A stretch of DNA of 64,000 bases from Cinclus cinclus (GCF_963662255.1 NC_085052.1:8559807-8623806), one strand, 5' to 3'; numbered from the stretch's first letter, positions 38,471-51,870 are shown. Notes: a model not told the origin generated them from the sequence alone. Numbers and translations are program-made.

Positions 38471-41400
38471 CACCGTGCAATATACAAAATCACTACTTAA
38501 AGTAAGAGCAAGGAGGGGGCTCAGTTTTTCCTCATGCATTTTTAAGACTAGTGTTTGAGAAGGAGCAGGAAGACAGTAGTGGAGAGATACATCACAAACA
38601 TCACAACACTCCTCTTAAATGAGTAACACCAGAAATAAAGTGTGGAGAGAAAAAAATCACAGAAGGCTTTCAAAAGAAAAATGGACATTCTCTCAGCAAA
38701 ATAAAGGAAAAATAGGCAAAACTTATAATGAAACCTACTCACATGTCAAGTTTATCTCCTCTAGCTTGTGACCACCAAGAAGACACTCCAGTAAGTGTCT
38801 CCTGTCATCCCTTTAGCCAAGAGCCTCCCAGATCCCCCACTTTGCCACCTGAAATTTTGCCAAAATTAGATCCATGGGGGAAAACAGGGGAAGCCAAAAC
38901 AACACTGACACTGTTTAGCAGAAGTGTATCCCACAGCTGTTCACAGTATTTAATAAACAGGAGAGATGAGTCTAGTGTTTAAATTATGGAAGTAAGTTTA
39001 TACTAAATAACATGAACTCATTTTGGCAGCACGTGGTAACAAAGTCAGTGAAGAGCCTCTGCTAATGGTCACAATTCTCCAAGGGTTTCCTCAGAGGGAC
39101 TGAATTCATACACTGAGGGACATAGACACAGCTGGGGCAGGGGAAAAGTTTGAAATGCAAAGGACGGTCCATGCTTCAGTGGGGGTATCAACCTTGCACT
39201 CACTGGCATGGCACTGTACTGAAGCCAGGGCAAGGAGGCTGGGGCTTCAGCCATGTCCAAGGAGGAAGAAGGGAAAAGCCTACAAGGTCGGCCAGTGTGT
39301 CGGCTGATGGAAAAATTTCCATTTCCAATAAGGGCTGGGAGTGCTGAGCTGCTGCAGTCCTGCTGAGAAAGGCACATCCCTGTCCATATTGGCGTGGAAG
39401 AAACCCTCAGCAGAAGGAGGGTGGCAGCCCAACCTCCCTCCAAAGGGTGTGAGCAGACTGCAGCCACTATCTCTGCCTGTGGGTTGCAGTAGAGACAACA
39501 CATTCATTTTCCCGAGCTTTGCAAGGCACTCCCTCTTCCCCCCTACCACTCCACACAAGACCATTAGCACCGTAAATTAAGTGTGATGTGTAAGAGGTTC
39601 CATTCACCCTTCAGGAGATATGGGCTAAACCAAGGCACACTGCTCTCAAGGATCCTGCTGCCTCAGTCAAACTCTGATCATTTTATTTCTGGTGTTATTA
39701 CCCAAAGAAATTGCCTGTTTAACAGATGAGAACAGCACTGTAACAGAGACCAGACACTTGGAAATTTAGCACAACACATGAAACACTGTCTTACAGCATG
39801 GTAATTTAAAAAATGAACAGAAAATTGACTTGGCTAAGAACACCATCATATGGCTAAAATGCACAGCTAAGCACATGTTAGGTATTGTACAGGATATCCA
39901 CATGGATATCCCAAAGCTTGGGGCTATAATAGCTTGGATTCAAGTATTTTGGGAGTACCATTATCTGAATGGGGTTTAAACCCTATTAAACCCAAAATTA
40001 TAAAGGAAATCACTGCTTTCATTTAGCACCAGCAATTTGTTATCTCTCTTTGAGATCTCAAAAATATTAGAACACCTATTTCTTGTTTGAACAAGAAACT
40101 GCAGGCTTATAAATACTAACAGCCCATGTCCCTCTTCACAGTGAGACAGTGACAGACAGGGACAACTACAGGACAGCCCACACCTGGTACTCTAGAGACC
40201 CTGGTTTTGCTGTGCTTCTATGAACACTGTCTGGTCATTAACATAGAAATGTGTTTTAAACTACACACTTTTAAATGCTGAAAAAGAAATCCCTAAAGGA
40301 GATATATGAGATAGGTTGGGGGCAAGGTGAGGAGAAGAATAGTTTGGACCAGCCCAGACTATCTTCCCACAGATCCTACTGAGAACAACTCAGGAAGAGG
40401 GATGAAAGCACAGGGAGAGAGTCAGGAGGGCTGGTAGAAGAGCAAGAGACAGGGACAGCTTCAACTGCAGAAAGCAGAAATTACTATTGGAAAGGGAAGG
40501 AGAGCTGAGAGCATGAGCTTAAATTAATATTCACTGTAGGAGGAGAAAAGAGAGGGTTTCATGTTTCTGAGCGCTTACTTCTGGTGAGAGGAGAAGATAA
40601 AATTTTAACGAAGACAGTAGGTACACAGAAATTGATGAGCTAAGCACAACACATAAACCAAAGGCAAAAGGCACGTTTTGCTCCAACACTATGCATTTAA
40701 CTTCCCTTGTGTCCACTCAACTTGTCAGAGGCAGCCCCAGCACTGCTGATCGGTTTTATTTCTTTCATTTGTTTCAGCTGTGGACGGGCTGTGCAGAAAA
40801 TGGATGACTTTTTTGTCCCACAACCTGCACAGATTGAGTTCTTCTGAAAAACCTAGTGGGACACCTAGCAAGAACACAACACTGGCTAACAAAAGAAAAG
40901 CTGAGGCTGATAAAATCAAGCCTCACAGGAGCTTGTTCCAGGTGGCTGTGTGAGGGAGGAACCTGTTTCTTTAAACAATGGGCTGCCTGCCACCCTCAGA
41001 ATTTACATCAAACACATCCATGACTCAGGCAGTGAAGTGGTGCAACATCACTGGTCAGGGACCAGCTCAGTACACATCACCAAGAAAAAACAACTAATGC
41101 CACCAGAAGGATTTCCCTAGCTGGTATCAAACAGCAGAGAGGGCTGGGTACCACCCAGCAAAGCTGCTGCCTCCCATGTGAACCTTGTCAGGCACTTCTC
41201 AATTTCTGGCAATTATAAAAATGTGCTTCTGTGCTTGCTCAGGGATGCATCAGTTCCCCTTGGTTACTTACAGTATTTCAGAAACCGTAAGGCACTCGCA
41301 GATAAAACAGCCCATGTTGTCACCACCCTGGGGTGAAGTATCATTTGCCTTGGCTTTCTTCTCTGCTTGGGAGAGGTGGATATTTGGTGGAAATTTTATC

Positions 41401-43068
41401 ACCTGCATCTGAAGGACAACTGAATTTGAGAGTCACCAATCTTAGCATTCAAATGCAGCTCCCATTACAAACAGTAGGGACACACAGCAGCCACTTCTAA
41501 CCTTTTTCCATTTTCTGAAGGAAGACAGAGGGAAGGTCAGCCCACCAAAACCAGGCTTTTCTGTAATTATCTTTACCTCCCCTATTACAACTTGCTTAGG
41601 TACAGGCCACCCACGGTCATAAGTCAACAGATGACAAGACAGAGGCCCCTGGCCTGGAGTCTCATTTCCCTCCATCACCGAGCAACAAACACAGGTGAAG
41701 TGTGACCCTGAACCAGAGCATGAAGAGATGTTTTGATACTGGTGGATACTCAGCTGAACGTGAGGCAGTGTTACTGCAGGCTGCCTTTAGCAGCTTGCCT
41801 TTGTTGCATTAAAGGAGAACAAACCCCACACTGAGCTCAAAGCTCATTTGCTTGGTTGACTGCAAATTCCAGAGGCCAGATTTGGTTGTCAGTTGCATAA
41901 AACACAAAAACAACTATTTCAACAGAATTACTCCACATGCCTGGCCCTTAGTCTCAATCAGTAATAGGGCAGATGCTGGCAAGATAAAGAGGCCATCTAT
42001 GCTATCATTAATGAAGTTTCAGGTAAAACATGATGCAATGTTATTTCAAAATACTGACATATTGCTACAAGTATTTGGTGCTCTTCCCTTAATTACAATT
42101 GCTGGAGAGCATTTTTTTCTCTCCAGCGTTTGCTTGCTTGAAACCTAATGGCTGTGTTAGAAAGCCTGCAGCTGGATGGGCTATTTTTCTTTACTCATCT
42201 CTGTCATTAGCATGCAAAACTTACAGAAAGGAGAATGGATTTTATTTTTTTTAAATAGACAGAGTAAAGACCCTCTACAAAGAATTAAGAAGAAATAATG
42301 GGGAATTTCATCTGCTAATCCATCTGTTGTGCAAACTCAGCCTCTATTAAACAGAAGTTGTATCAAAGCAATTTACCCATGCCCACCCTCACCTCTGGAT
42401 TTCTTTGCAGCACTTTGGTAAAATAAGCTCCCTCATTACCAATGGAGCCATAGTTGTCAAAGAAGACAGTTGTTAAACAACACTTTACAGTGATGCTACT
42501 GAAGCTTCTGGATAAGAGCTGCTGACAAGGACAAAACAACTGGCATTTCCATCCAAGATCCTTTCTAAACTTCCCTAGGCCATGCTGCAAGAAGGTCTTG
42601 CCTATATGGGGAACATGGCACTGCAGACACTGGAGATAATGTTGTTCACAACCTGCTGACCCCCCAGCTAAGTAGATGTAGTAGTAGATCCCCTCCATGC
42701 TATTAATTTAGGTTTGCAACGAAGCAGCAAGCTGACAGCCCAACAGAAATCCCACCACCACCCACGGTCATGAAGGGTGTAAGAACACCAGATCCACCGG
42801 AACATTCATATCTCATACAGGCTTAGAACAGAAATGAGAATAAAAGAATAATTGCCATGGGATACAAAATGGGAATTGCACCATTTGTGCCATTTAACCA
42901 TTATTCTTAAACTTCTATCAACTAATGATACAAAGTCCTTTGTTAAAGGTTTAACAAGACTTGCAGTCCATGCAAGGGCTTTTGTTCTGCTACAGCAGTG
43001 TCAGACCAATCACAGCATACTATAATTATGGACATTAAAACATTTAGTTCCAACCAGAATTTTCACAG

Positions 43069-43086
43069 ATCTTATATATATAAGAT
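43069..43086. repeat. Perfect 18-base AT palindrome
   Basis: ATCTTATATATATAAGAT is self-complementary. It is AT-rich, so chance and slippage are plausible. Confidence 0.8.
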
Positions 43087-44785
43087 TTTATTTACCTTTC
43101 ATATAAACAAAATTTAAGGTTCTCCTGTGAGAATGATCATTCCATATCCAAGAGCAGGACTTCTCATCAACCCCAAGTGGTGAGGTACCACATGCAAGCA
43201 GCTCAATATGGGCCTGTTACTGCTACAGTCTCCTGATAACAAAACTAGACTGTGATTCTATGCATGGCTGACCTGAGAAAACTTTAAATAAATATAGAGC
43301 TTCTAGGATATGTGGAGAAAAGAGTTAAATAGAGATCCACTGAAGCATGAAGCTAGAAATAGACAGCTTGACCCCAGTATCTACTAATGCACTGGTAACT
43401 GGGTTGAAGAGGAGTTACCCAGTTACTGCTATTCTAAATATTACAGATACCCTAACTTAAGAAAATAGTTTTCTTACTGCTCTTTTCCATTTTCCTTCTA
43501 ATTTGAAACACCAACTTAGTTAACAAACAATCCCTCCAAAGGAGAATAATGGTGGGAACTGTTGTACTATCTGATTTTAAACAGGCACACTCATCAGTGT
43601 ATCTTTCCAATTTCCTAATAAGGACTTTGCAACACCAGAAATTCCAGTTCCTTCAGGGAATCTATCCTAGATTTTTATATTGAAACTCACATACACTGTG
43701 AAAAGACCTGGGGGTACAACAACTGTGTGCAGGGTTTCATATTGATGATCTCTTAGAGACAGGCCCTTTGGTAGCTACTCACAGCAGGGCATCAGACATT
43801 GATGGAAGTTCATGGCCTAACTCTGGGACGACATTTACTGGTTTTACCAGTTAAATTTTAAACACTTTGAGGACAGAACCAAAACTCTTTCCTCTAGTAG
43901 TCTGCATGGCAAATTAGAGGTAACCACAAAAGTTAAATACACCAGAGACCATGTGGGATTGTGGGATACATTGTCTACAGACCTTACTGGAAAATGGATG
44001 AGCTGGTTTTGTGGTGGAAAGGCCCTTTCCTCCAAGAGTACCAGATTTTTCAAATCATGCACTGACATTTGCATTCCCACCACTCCTGCCAACAAGCTTG
44101 AGCTGACTGCTGCCTCTTCAGTATATGGTGTCTGCTTTCACATGAGTGGTGATTCTACTGCAAACAGTTTGGGGCAGATATGAAGGATAAAGAAAGAATC
44201 CAATTTCCTGGCTTTGTTTAAGACTTTATCCTTAGCTTAAGGAGTTGGTTAAGAATCCCCACACTTTCATTCAGCATTGCCCTACTCCTTGTGCACCCTA
44301 CAGGATTAATCATGTTTGAATCCAGTTAGTTCCCCTCCATTTCACTCCGCACAAACTTCCAGAACAAACCAGAAAACCATTCGTAACCATTCCTCCTCAG
44401 GCACTGGTCACTCTTCCATCCCCTTAGCCTTGCTCCCTGAGATGTAACTTCAATCATCACTTCTCATGCTTTATCCATGAGAACATCTTTGCTAAATACA
44501 GCTCATAAAGCCTCTGTGAAGACCTGGGTGCTCTCTGTTGACTAAGGAATCAGACATGTAATGAGCCAGTCTTACACACACCTGCTATTAGCAAACACTG
44601 ACAAGTAACTTACTTGTCTTCTCCAAAAATAATTATGTAGCATGTGTTATTGCCACGTAAGTTAACTGACAGCACTGACAGCGTATTACTGCCTGAGCCT
44701 ACAAGGACCTTTACATATTGCTAGCCAGGTCACCAGCACCAGGAAAGCTGAGATGCTCATGAGGCACCATAAAGCTCAGGTAGGG

Positions 44786-45125
44786 AGACCAGCCTGGGTC
44801 ATGGACATTGTTAATGGCATCAGCATACTCCTACACCCGGTGTAATTAGCGAGACAAATTAGCCTAGATGCCACACCAGAGTGAGCAACGTAATTTCGCA
44901 TTAGCTTGCACTGAACTGTGAGGTTCAGCTCACGGGAGGCCAAACTCCACTTGTCCTTTGTGTTCCTTCTCATCCTCTCCCATGCTTTCCACCCATCAGA
45001 CTCAGAGGATCCATAATAAAGCGAGGAAAAGCCATCACAAATATTCAGCTTGACATTCTGCATAATGCACGCACTGGCTATTTTTGTGTAAGCCCAAATT
45101 AAGCCCAATCTAATGCAGCGTTACT
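44786..45125. promoter_or_regulatory. Strong candidate conserved enhancer
   Basis: Motif-dense, repeat-free and of balanced composition. Near 44845-44865 two ATTAGC homeodomain cores lie close together: GTAATTAGCGAGAC then AAATTAGCC. Other sites are ACATTGTTAAT (SOX-like, about 44805), GTAATTTCGCATTAGC (44890-44905), CATAATAAAG (CDX/HOX-like, about 45012), CACAAATATTC (forkhead-like) and CATAATGCACGC. CpGs are retained at about 44838, 44850, 44888 and 44896. A 110-codon minus-strand frame (44776-45108) spans it, but no domain is recognisable. The combined motif grammar is what ancient vertebrate enhancers typically look like. Conservation itself is not testable here. Confidence 0.45.
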
Positions 45126-47479
45126 AATGTTTTGGAGCAGGGAACACATACTTGTGCAGGGTCAGCCAGTGCCTGGTGAAAGCCAGGGTGCCTCTGACCT
45201 GCCCACAGTGGGCACGAGAGCAAGGCAAGCTATAGGGCAATATTTACATCCAGGCACAGATCTCCTTTCACACACGTATGGGTGGCACATCCACGTGTGC
45301 GTGTGCAGCAGACAGGTTATCTGACCTCAGTCAGATACTATCTGCAATTCAGAACAGAAGAATTTATTTTAACTCAATGCTAGCAGAGAATGCTTTTTGC
45401 CAGAACAGCTCACTATATTGTATGATAACTGAATGAAGCTAATTTTCAGCAGATTCTATCTAACAGCTCTTAACTGGTAGAAATAGTTCAAGGTCTTCAA
45501 AGTATACAGTGTTGCATAGCCCCTGGTTCACACATTCTGCTAATAACTGCCAGACAATTGCATTGAATTTATTCAAAAACCATTAGCTGCAGAAATTCAT
45601 ATTCTTCAATTCTGCCTCAGATACATGCTATATTACACTTACATTAAGGTTAATGTGCAATGCCAGTTCTTTAACAAAGGAACTGCAAATATCTGAAGTT
45701 ACAGCATCTCTTACTAAGGTGTCTGTTTTAAAAGTTTATTGTCTCTCTCTCTCGCAATTCCCCTTTCATCCCTGCCCCTGCCAGGAGAGTTGGGCTGAAA
45801 AAATGGTGAGAATATTAGAGCAAATACAGGTGCATATTTGAGACACTCTTTGTACGTGTGCATATGCTACCAGCATTACAAGGATTTTTCTTTCATCTGT
45901 TCCTTCAGACATGAGCCTCCAAAATACTTAAAAACCACTTCATAAATATCCTTCAAAAAAACCATCATCACATCTTCAGAGCATTGGTGTGTTAAATTCC
46001 TGCCACCAAAAAATGATGTTAAAATTTGGGAAAAGCTAGAGGTGGAAGCTGAGGAGCAGAAGTAGCAAGAACAGCAGAATGTTTAAACAGGAAAGCCTCA
46101 GTGAGAGGCTGACATGGTGTACTTTCTATAAAGAAATAATACACACATCCCATTCATGTTATTAAAAAATGTTACAGGTAGGCAAGCTTCTGTAATTTAT
46201 CTAATACTACTATATTCATGTTTCCTTAGGTTTCAAGCAATTTATTAAGTTTTCAGCGTTGCCCGCAGCAAAAAGGATAAACAAAAGCAGATGTGAAATT
46301 CCCCTTTTTAAGGGCCCACCAGCCTCCTGCAAAGCCTGTAAGCAGCTGGGGAGGCCTTATTACCACCAGCTCTGCATGGCCAGTCCAGCTGCCCTCCCCA
46401 GGCTGAGCCCAAAGCTGGTACACCCTGACCTATGACAGGTCTTGCCTCTTTAAGAGGGGCTTTTCCTCTCTGTTCTGTAAGATTTTGGTTGGAAATATGT
46501 TTTGTTAGCCAAGGGTTAAGTAAGCCACAAGAACAAAGTAGCCTGGAGAAAAAAGAGGACCGGGACAACACAAGTAACACACATCCCTGGCTGGTCCCAG
46601 GGAACAGAGAACTTCATAAGCATTTACACAAACAAAAGGCAGAGCCATGGAGTTTGTTATTCCTCAGTAGGGAATATCCAAGATATTACACCTTCACTGC
46701 ACCCACACTAAAAGACTCTTGGTGACATAAAAGAAGTAGAAGCTTCACAAAATTTCTGTGTAAGACTTCACCATCCTGTCACAGAAAAGGAGGTACCATG
46801 CTGAGGCACAGGAGATGCTGGAACAGAACAGAGCATTACAAATCTATATTTAGAAAACTGGTGCTCCCATGCCCTACTGGGCATCACACACAGGACACAT
46901 CCATGCAGCAGAGCATGGTCCAGGACACCACATGGGCCCATGCACCACACCAGCCAGGATAAAGTCAGCTCCAGTCTGCAACATGTGTTGGGTTTGCAAT
47001 TGGTCAGCTCAGGAAGCACTGGAGGAAAACCCTGAGTCTCTGCTCCCATTTACCGAGACATACCTTCAGTTAAAGGCAATGGGGAGACCAGACACGGAAG
47101 ACCATAATGCTTCCCACCATTACATGTATTCCTTTCATATTGTTGCAGCTCTATTTCCTGTGATGGAAGCCATCAAATAAGTGCACTTACTCCACAATCT
47201 TGATTTTAACTGAGGGGCTCTCTCTAACCTAATAATCTTGCATTTTTAATGAACATAAAATTCAACTAAAAACCAACAGGCTGCAGGCTCTCTCTCTCCT
47301 ATACCATTGTCTCAAAGAAAAGGATTCAGTCTTTTCCTATTTTGTAAAAACCTAGGAAGCCTCTGAAACCACTTACACACAAACACACGCCAGAGCAGTT
47401 GTTTCTCAAACATTATCAGCCTCCAGATTAAAAGTCCTGTAAGGCAAAACAGGCAAGAAGTGGGAGAATCCCAGCGCAC

Positions 47480-47645
47480 AAGGTGCAGCTGAAAAATTAA
47501 CAGGCATCTTTGAAAGAGGGAGGCAAATCTGCCGCACTAACGTGGCGCTAGTGAGCACACACATAATAAATTGGGGATTCCCCGTGACAGGGCTGGCTCC
47601 AAGCGTGAATTGCAGAGTTCCAGGGAGGATCAATAACTGTCAGAA
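47480..47645. promoter_or_regulatory. Candidate conserved non-coding element
   Basis: It contains CATCTTTGAA (TCF/LEF-like, about 47506), CpGs at about 47532, 47540, 47546, 47581 and 47602, and CATAATAAATTGGGG (about 47562). No repeat was recognised. Balanced composition with CpG retention suggests constraint, which is inference. Confidence 0.35.
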
Positions 47646-48669
47646 GGAGAAGAAAGTGAGCACTAAATTCGCTTGCCTTTCATCTTCAACAAATGGAACA
47701 GAAAATCTGATGGATGACAGAACCTTTCGTTTCTATAGCGTTCTTGTTGAACTAAAGACTAGTGACATTGAGATGATTTTCGACATGCACTTCTGTAGAT
47801 TCAGAAGCAATTATAAAAATAAAAATAAAAGAATTTTGTTACAAAGAAGCCCCCAAACCAAAAGTAGCAATTCAGAAGAGCAGGGTAAAGAAAAAATATT
47901 AATGAAAGCCCGTGCCAGTGGTCAGCCCCTAGCATGTGAGAGTGCAGAGTTTTGGAAGCATGGAGTACATTAAACACAACACACCCCTTGCCTCCCCCAT
48001 AATTAAGTTAGAGATGTGAGAGCAAAAGCAATAGAGGCTGTCTGTTTAGTTTCTCTGCTTGGCAGGGCACCACACACACATGCACACAATTTCTCCTTTC
48101 CTCCATTTGTGAAAGGAAGGTGGGGGGGGTCGATGGAGGGGGGAAAGGGTGGGGAATATAAAGCCTGAATGAGCACATAAACAAAAAATCCAAAGCAAAC
48201 ACACCAAAAAAAAATCCCATATTTCAAAGAAGGAACACGCTACTGCTCAAAGAAATGCCAAAATATCTTCTCCATCCCTTTATTCTACTGTAGACAGTCA
48301 CTCAACCCATCAGGAAAATTATATTAAAAAAAATAACAACAACAACAGCAGAAAGGAGACAGGACCTTTTGTACAATCCAGCTGGCTTCTGTACCTTGAC
48401 TTTCATATCAGATATTTATTTTGGCATGTGGGCAGTGGGGGAAGGGGAAACATCTCTGGACACCCTGTGACATCCTCCACCATGGTGTAACAGTTCAGGG
48501 CACAGAGGTACATCTCTGGCTGCCACCCATGGATGCTGAACACGCCCTGTGATCATGCACAATGCCTTTCTCCCATACATGTCACACAAACAAGTCACAG
48601 GGCAAGGTGGGGGAAAGTCCCCGAAAAGAACACATGATCTGTCTTCAACCTTATGGTCTGGGTTCAGAA

Positions 48670-48886
48670 AAGAGAAGAGAAGAGAAGAGAAGAGAAGAGA
48701 AGAGAAGAGAAGAGAAGAGAAGAGAAGAGAAGAGAAGAGAAGAGAAGAGAAGAGAAGAGAAGAGAAGAGAAGAGAAGAGAAGAGAAGAGAAGAGAAGAGA
48801 AGAGAAGAGAAGAGAAGAGAAGAGAAGAGAAGAGAAGAGAAGAGAAGAGAGAGAAGAGAAGAGAAGAGAAGAGAAGAGAAGAGAAG
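48670..48886 (+). repeat. Large (AAGAG)n pentanucleotide microsatellite
   Basis: About 217 bases and about 43 units of AGAGA, pure polypurine on the plus strand. One phase break at about 48850-48851 is a loss of a single A. Near-perfect homogeneity implies recent expansion or active turnover. The length is likely to be allelic and prone to assembly error. The tract can form intramolecular triplex DNA. Confidence 0.97.
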
Positions 48887-50057
48887 CCACGACCCTTGTA
48901 TTTTAATCCAAACAGACCACGCCACACAAAACCAAGATTAACTGGGGCTCTCTGGTACCAGTGACTGCCTACCACAGACTCATTGTCCCTGCAGCTCCCT
49001 GCACCACGCCCTGTGGTTTCCCACTGACACACCGGCATTGCCCATCCCGCCAGGCAGCCTGCACCCAGCCACCCTCCGGCTCTGCTTTTTGGAGACACAG
49101 ACACCACTCTCACAGCCTCCTCTGGAACCTCAACAGTGGCCCAGTATGTTCCTCCAGCCCAGTCTCATTCATTTCTTTTAGATGGGCAAATCTGTGCACA
49201 GCCACAGCCAGTTTTACTGCTGGGCATCCAGGGAAATAATTCAGATATTGCCCATTCACCATCAGAGAGTATTGGAAATGATCCCTCTGAAAATCTGCAT
49301 CACCTAACAGAGGAAAAGAGCTGACTGACATCCCCATTGAATAACCTGGTAATTTCAGTATCTCAACCATATTGTGGTTTGAGAGATGAGGCCTTGTCTC
49401 CATATGAAAAAGATAAATCAATGTAGAATACACAAATGTAAGTTTAAATGAGAGTATCTATTCCAGATCAAATACAGATGCAGAACCCACAGCTTCAGAT
49501 TAACAGCATCCTCCCATTTTAGTTTAATCTACTTTGAAAGCAAATTACTCTGTGATAGGCAGAGGCACTCATTCTCCAACAAAAGCATCCTCACACATCA
49601 AGTAGCTCCTCAAGAGCAATCCCATGTGTAGATGGGGCATTGTTTCCCACAGACCGGAGCCTCTTGCTGTGCCTTCTCTCCCTAAAAGCTGTAAAAAGTT
49701 GCTGGTACTGAAAAATTACTTTGCTTTACCTGAGTGCTTCTCAGGCCAGGTAGGACTGCCTTTCACAGCCTGTCCAGCACAATGAGATGTCACCACTAAC
49801 TGAACAGTATTTTAGTCTGAACTTTTCTCCACTAAAGGCAATTTTTTTGCCTCTTGGAAGGATCTGTAAAATATCCTCTAAGTCCATGTTAAAATATAAA
49901 CAGAAGTGAACAGCATTGTCTCCAAAGCAGGGTCTCTGCACATTTCGAAAGGCTTCATACGAAGTTTCCATGCTTGACAAGGAGCATCTCATGAGGGCAA
50001 CGCACTGCAGCTGATCACAAAATGACAGCAAGTGCCAGAAAACTCCAAGTCTAATCT

Positions 50058-50242
50058 GAGATCTGACACTGACTTGTGGTGCAGGCTTGGGCAAACACTT
50101 AACCTTTCCGCATCTCAGCTTTTCTGCCCATAAATGAGGGCAATAATGCCGAGCTCCCTCTTCCCCAGGGACGTATAGAGAGCCTGGGTTTTACAGCACT
50201 TTGGAAATGTGAAGTGCTACCTAAGTGCAAAGTACCATTATC
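50058..50242 (+). repeat. MIR3-like CORE-SINE with L3-type tail
   Basis: In order on the plus strand: GGCTTGGGCAAACACTTAACC and CATCTCAGCTTTTCTGCCCA, matching the MIR segment that reads cttgggcaagtcacttaacctc then cctcagtttcctcatc; then ATGAGGGCAATAATGCC (the consensus 'aaaatggggataataat' core); then the L3-type 3' tail ACAGCACTTTGGAAATGTGAAGTGC and TAAGTGCAAAGTACCATTAT, matching 'agcgctttgagatc...ggcgctatataaatgcaaagtattatt'. Core and tail together identify the MIR3 type rather than plain MIR. An element this old keeping both parts in a low-repeat genome is unusual and could reflect co-option. Identification is from memory of the family. Confidence 0.65.
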
Positions 50243-51769
50243 TAGAACTTCCACCATCAGCTCAACACGAGGTGCAGGAGATGCTGGTGGCCTGCAGGGA
50301 TGACTCCAGACAAACTGAATGTCCATGTTCACTGGGAAGATGTTCAAGCAGCAAAAGGGGAATGTAAAATTCCTTTCCTCCCTCCTCACAGAGGCAGGAG
50401 CAATATCAAATACAGTGCAGGGGCAGTATGGGTGCAGAGCCATGCAGGAGCCATCCATCAGGAGAGGTACAGCTCTCCTGCTGACAGCACAGGGAAGCAA
50501 CTGCTCCCTGCTTCAGTGGCCTTATCTCAAACCTGTGGCATCTCTCAATCACATTTCCCAACACCCAACCAGAACAGGAGTGTTTCTCTGACCCCTTCAC
50601 TGAACCACCACCACACCTGTATCTCACCAGCCTGAGTCAATATTCACAGGAGAAGCTGGGCAACAAGAAGTATCCAAACCCTTACACCACCCAGCACATG
50701 CTCATTCCAGAAGGCAGGCAAACAGCATCCAGCTCTTACAAAGTGTGACTTAGCCCATTTCTTGCTTTGCTAGTTTCCCAAACTCCACAAGCAGGATTAA
50801 GGTCCTGTGAGGTGAAGGGATGTGAGAGCACATGACGCCCAAGCTCCTTGGGCTCGTCCAGGCACGTCTTAGAACAAGGGTGGGAGACAAAGAATAGCAG
50901 ATGACCCACTGTTTATACCTCACCAAAACCTTAATAATACAAGCAAAGGTTAAAGATGCTGTTCATTCTGGACAATTGAGCTGCCTTGAGCATGCCTTGA
51001 AGGGTTATAGACACCACACATAGCTACAAAGAGCATCCAGTTCCTCCAAACTAGAAAATTAATTATTTGCTAGCTGGGATGTCTAGGAAAAGGTGGCCCT
51101 GAAAACTACTGTGGCAACTAAACAGACACATAGATGGACTGTCCAGCTGTAAAGCAGACATCTTGTGAACATGTTCTGCAATGGCACTAAAAATAGCATT
51201 GTTTCACCTGGAATAGCAGTTATGTCTCTCTAGGAGATGGGGAGGAGCAGAGAAGCAGAGATCTCTTGCAGGCTGTTATTATCAGTAATGAGTTTATCTT
51301 CAAATCAAAGCTGACTGTTATTCATGACTAGAAAAAGGTGGAAATTTCAAAATACTCCTTACAAAATGCTTTAAACTACTGATTTCTTTACTTCTGTGTT
51401 TATAACATAGAAAACTAGGGCAACCCGAGCTAGATCAGCATTACGCTGTGCTCTGTAGCAAACAGGAGAAATTTATTAAGTGACAAAGCCAACTGCTTTC
51501 TGTGACTATACCAGCAAATGAATTCAGTGGTAAGGACACTTGCCAAGACAGTGAATTTATGCAAGTACTGGAGAATCTTCATGGAAAATAAACTTTTATT
51601 AATTAAAGAGTATCACCCACTGCTCAACCCAAGGGACGGAAATGTATCACATGTTCCCCATCTCTGCTCGGAGGAGCCCCAACACCAGCCAGCTCAGGAA
51701 CTGCTTGTGGATGATCTCCAAGACAAAACTCTGAGACTTGTGCATGAGTAACAAACAAAGTTCCACAAA

Positions 51770-51870
51770 AAATCACGATCTCTTCAGTGATCCTTCACTA
51801 ACAGGAAGAGCAATTCATTTTGCTGCACGAATGATTAATCATAAATTATTAAATCCAGCTCTATTCAGGA
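51770..51870. promoter_or_regulatory. Homeodomain-type palindrome cluster
   Basis: The perfect palindrome ATGATTAATCAT (51831-51842) carries a GATTAATC core, which fits paired or POU-homeodomain dimers. It is followed immediately by AAATTATTAAATC. Regulatory meaning is inferred. Confidence 0.3.

Larger units (their letters stand above)
27936..44785. other. Gene-free stretch
   Basis: I find no exon, RNA gene or clear interspersed repeat in these 17 kb. It holds A-tracts at 31.11 and 38.03 kb, a CATATG/TATA-type simple tract at 30.04 kb, an AAAC tract at 33.6 kb, an ATTA-rich segment at 36.0-36.2 kb and a short AT palindrome at 43.07 kb. Sequence at 43015-43060 faintly resembles a CR1 3' end but not enough to call. 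The longest frames (for example 30082-30525 minus and 39069-39503 minus) are domain-free. Confidence 0.6.

Noticed and set aside
43015..43065. Sequence resembling a CR1 3' end (ATCACAGCA ... TTAGTTCCAACC)
   Set aside because: Only a short suggestive match with indels, and downstream sequence does not follow CR1. Left uncalled pending masking.
48416..49113. Several 79-169-codon frames with RREEK or SSLLF repeats
   Set aside because: They are translations of the AAGAG pentamer tract, which stays open in all frames. Not genes.
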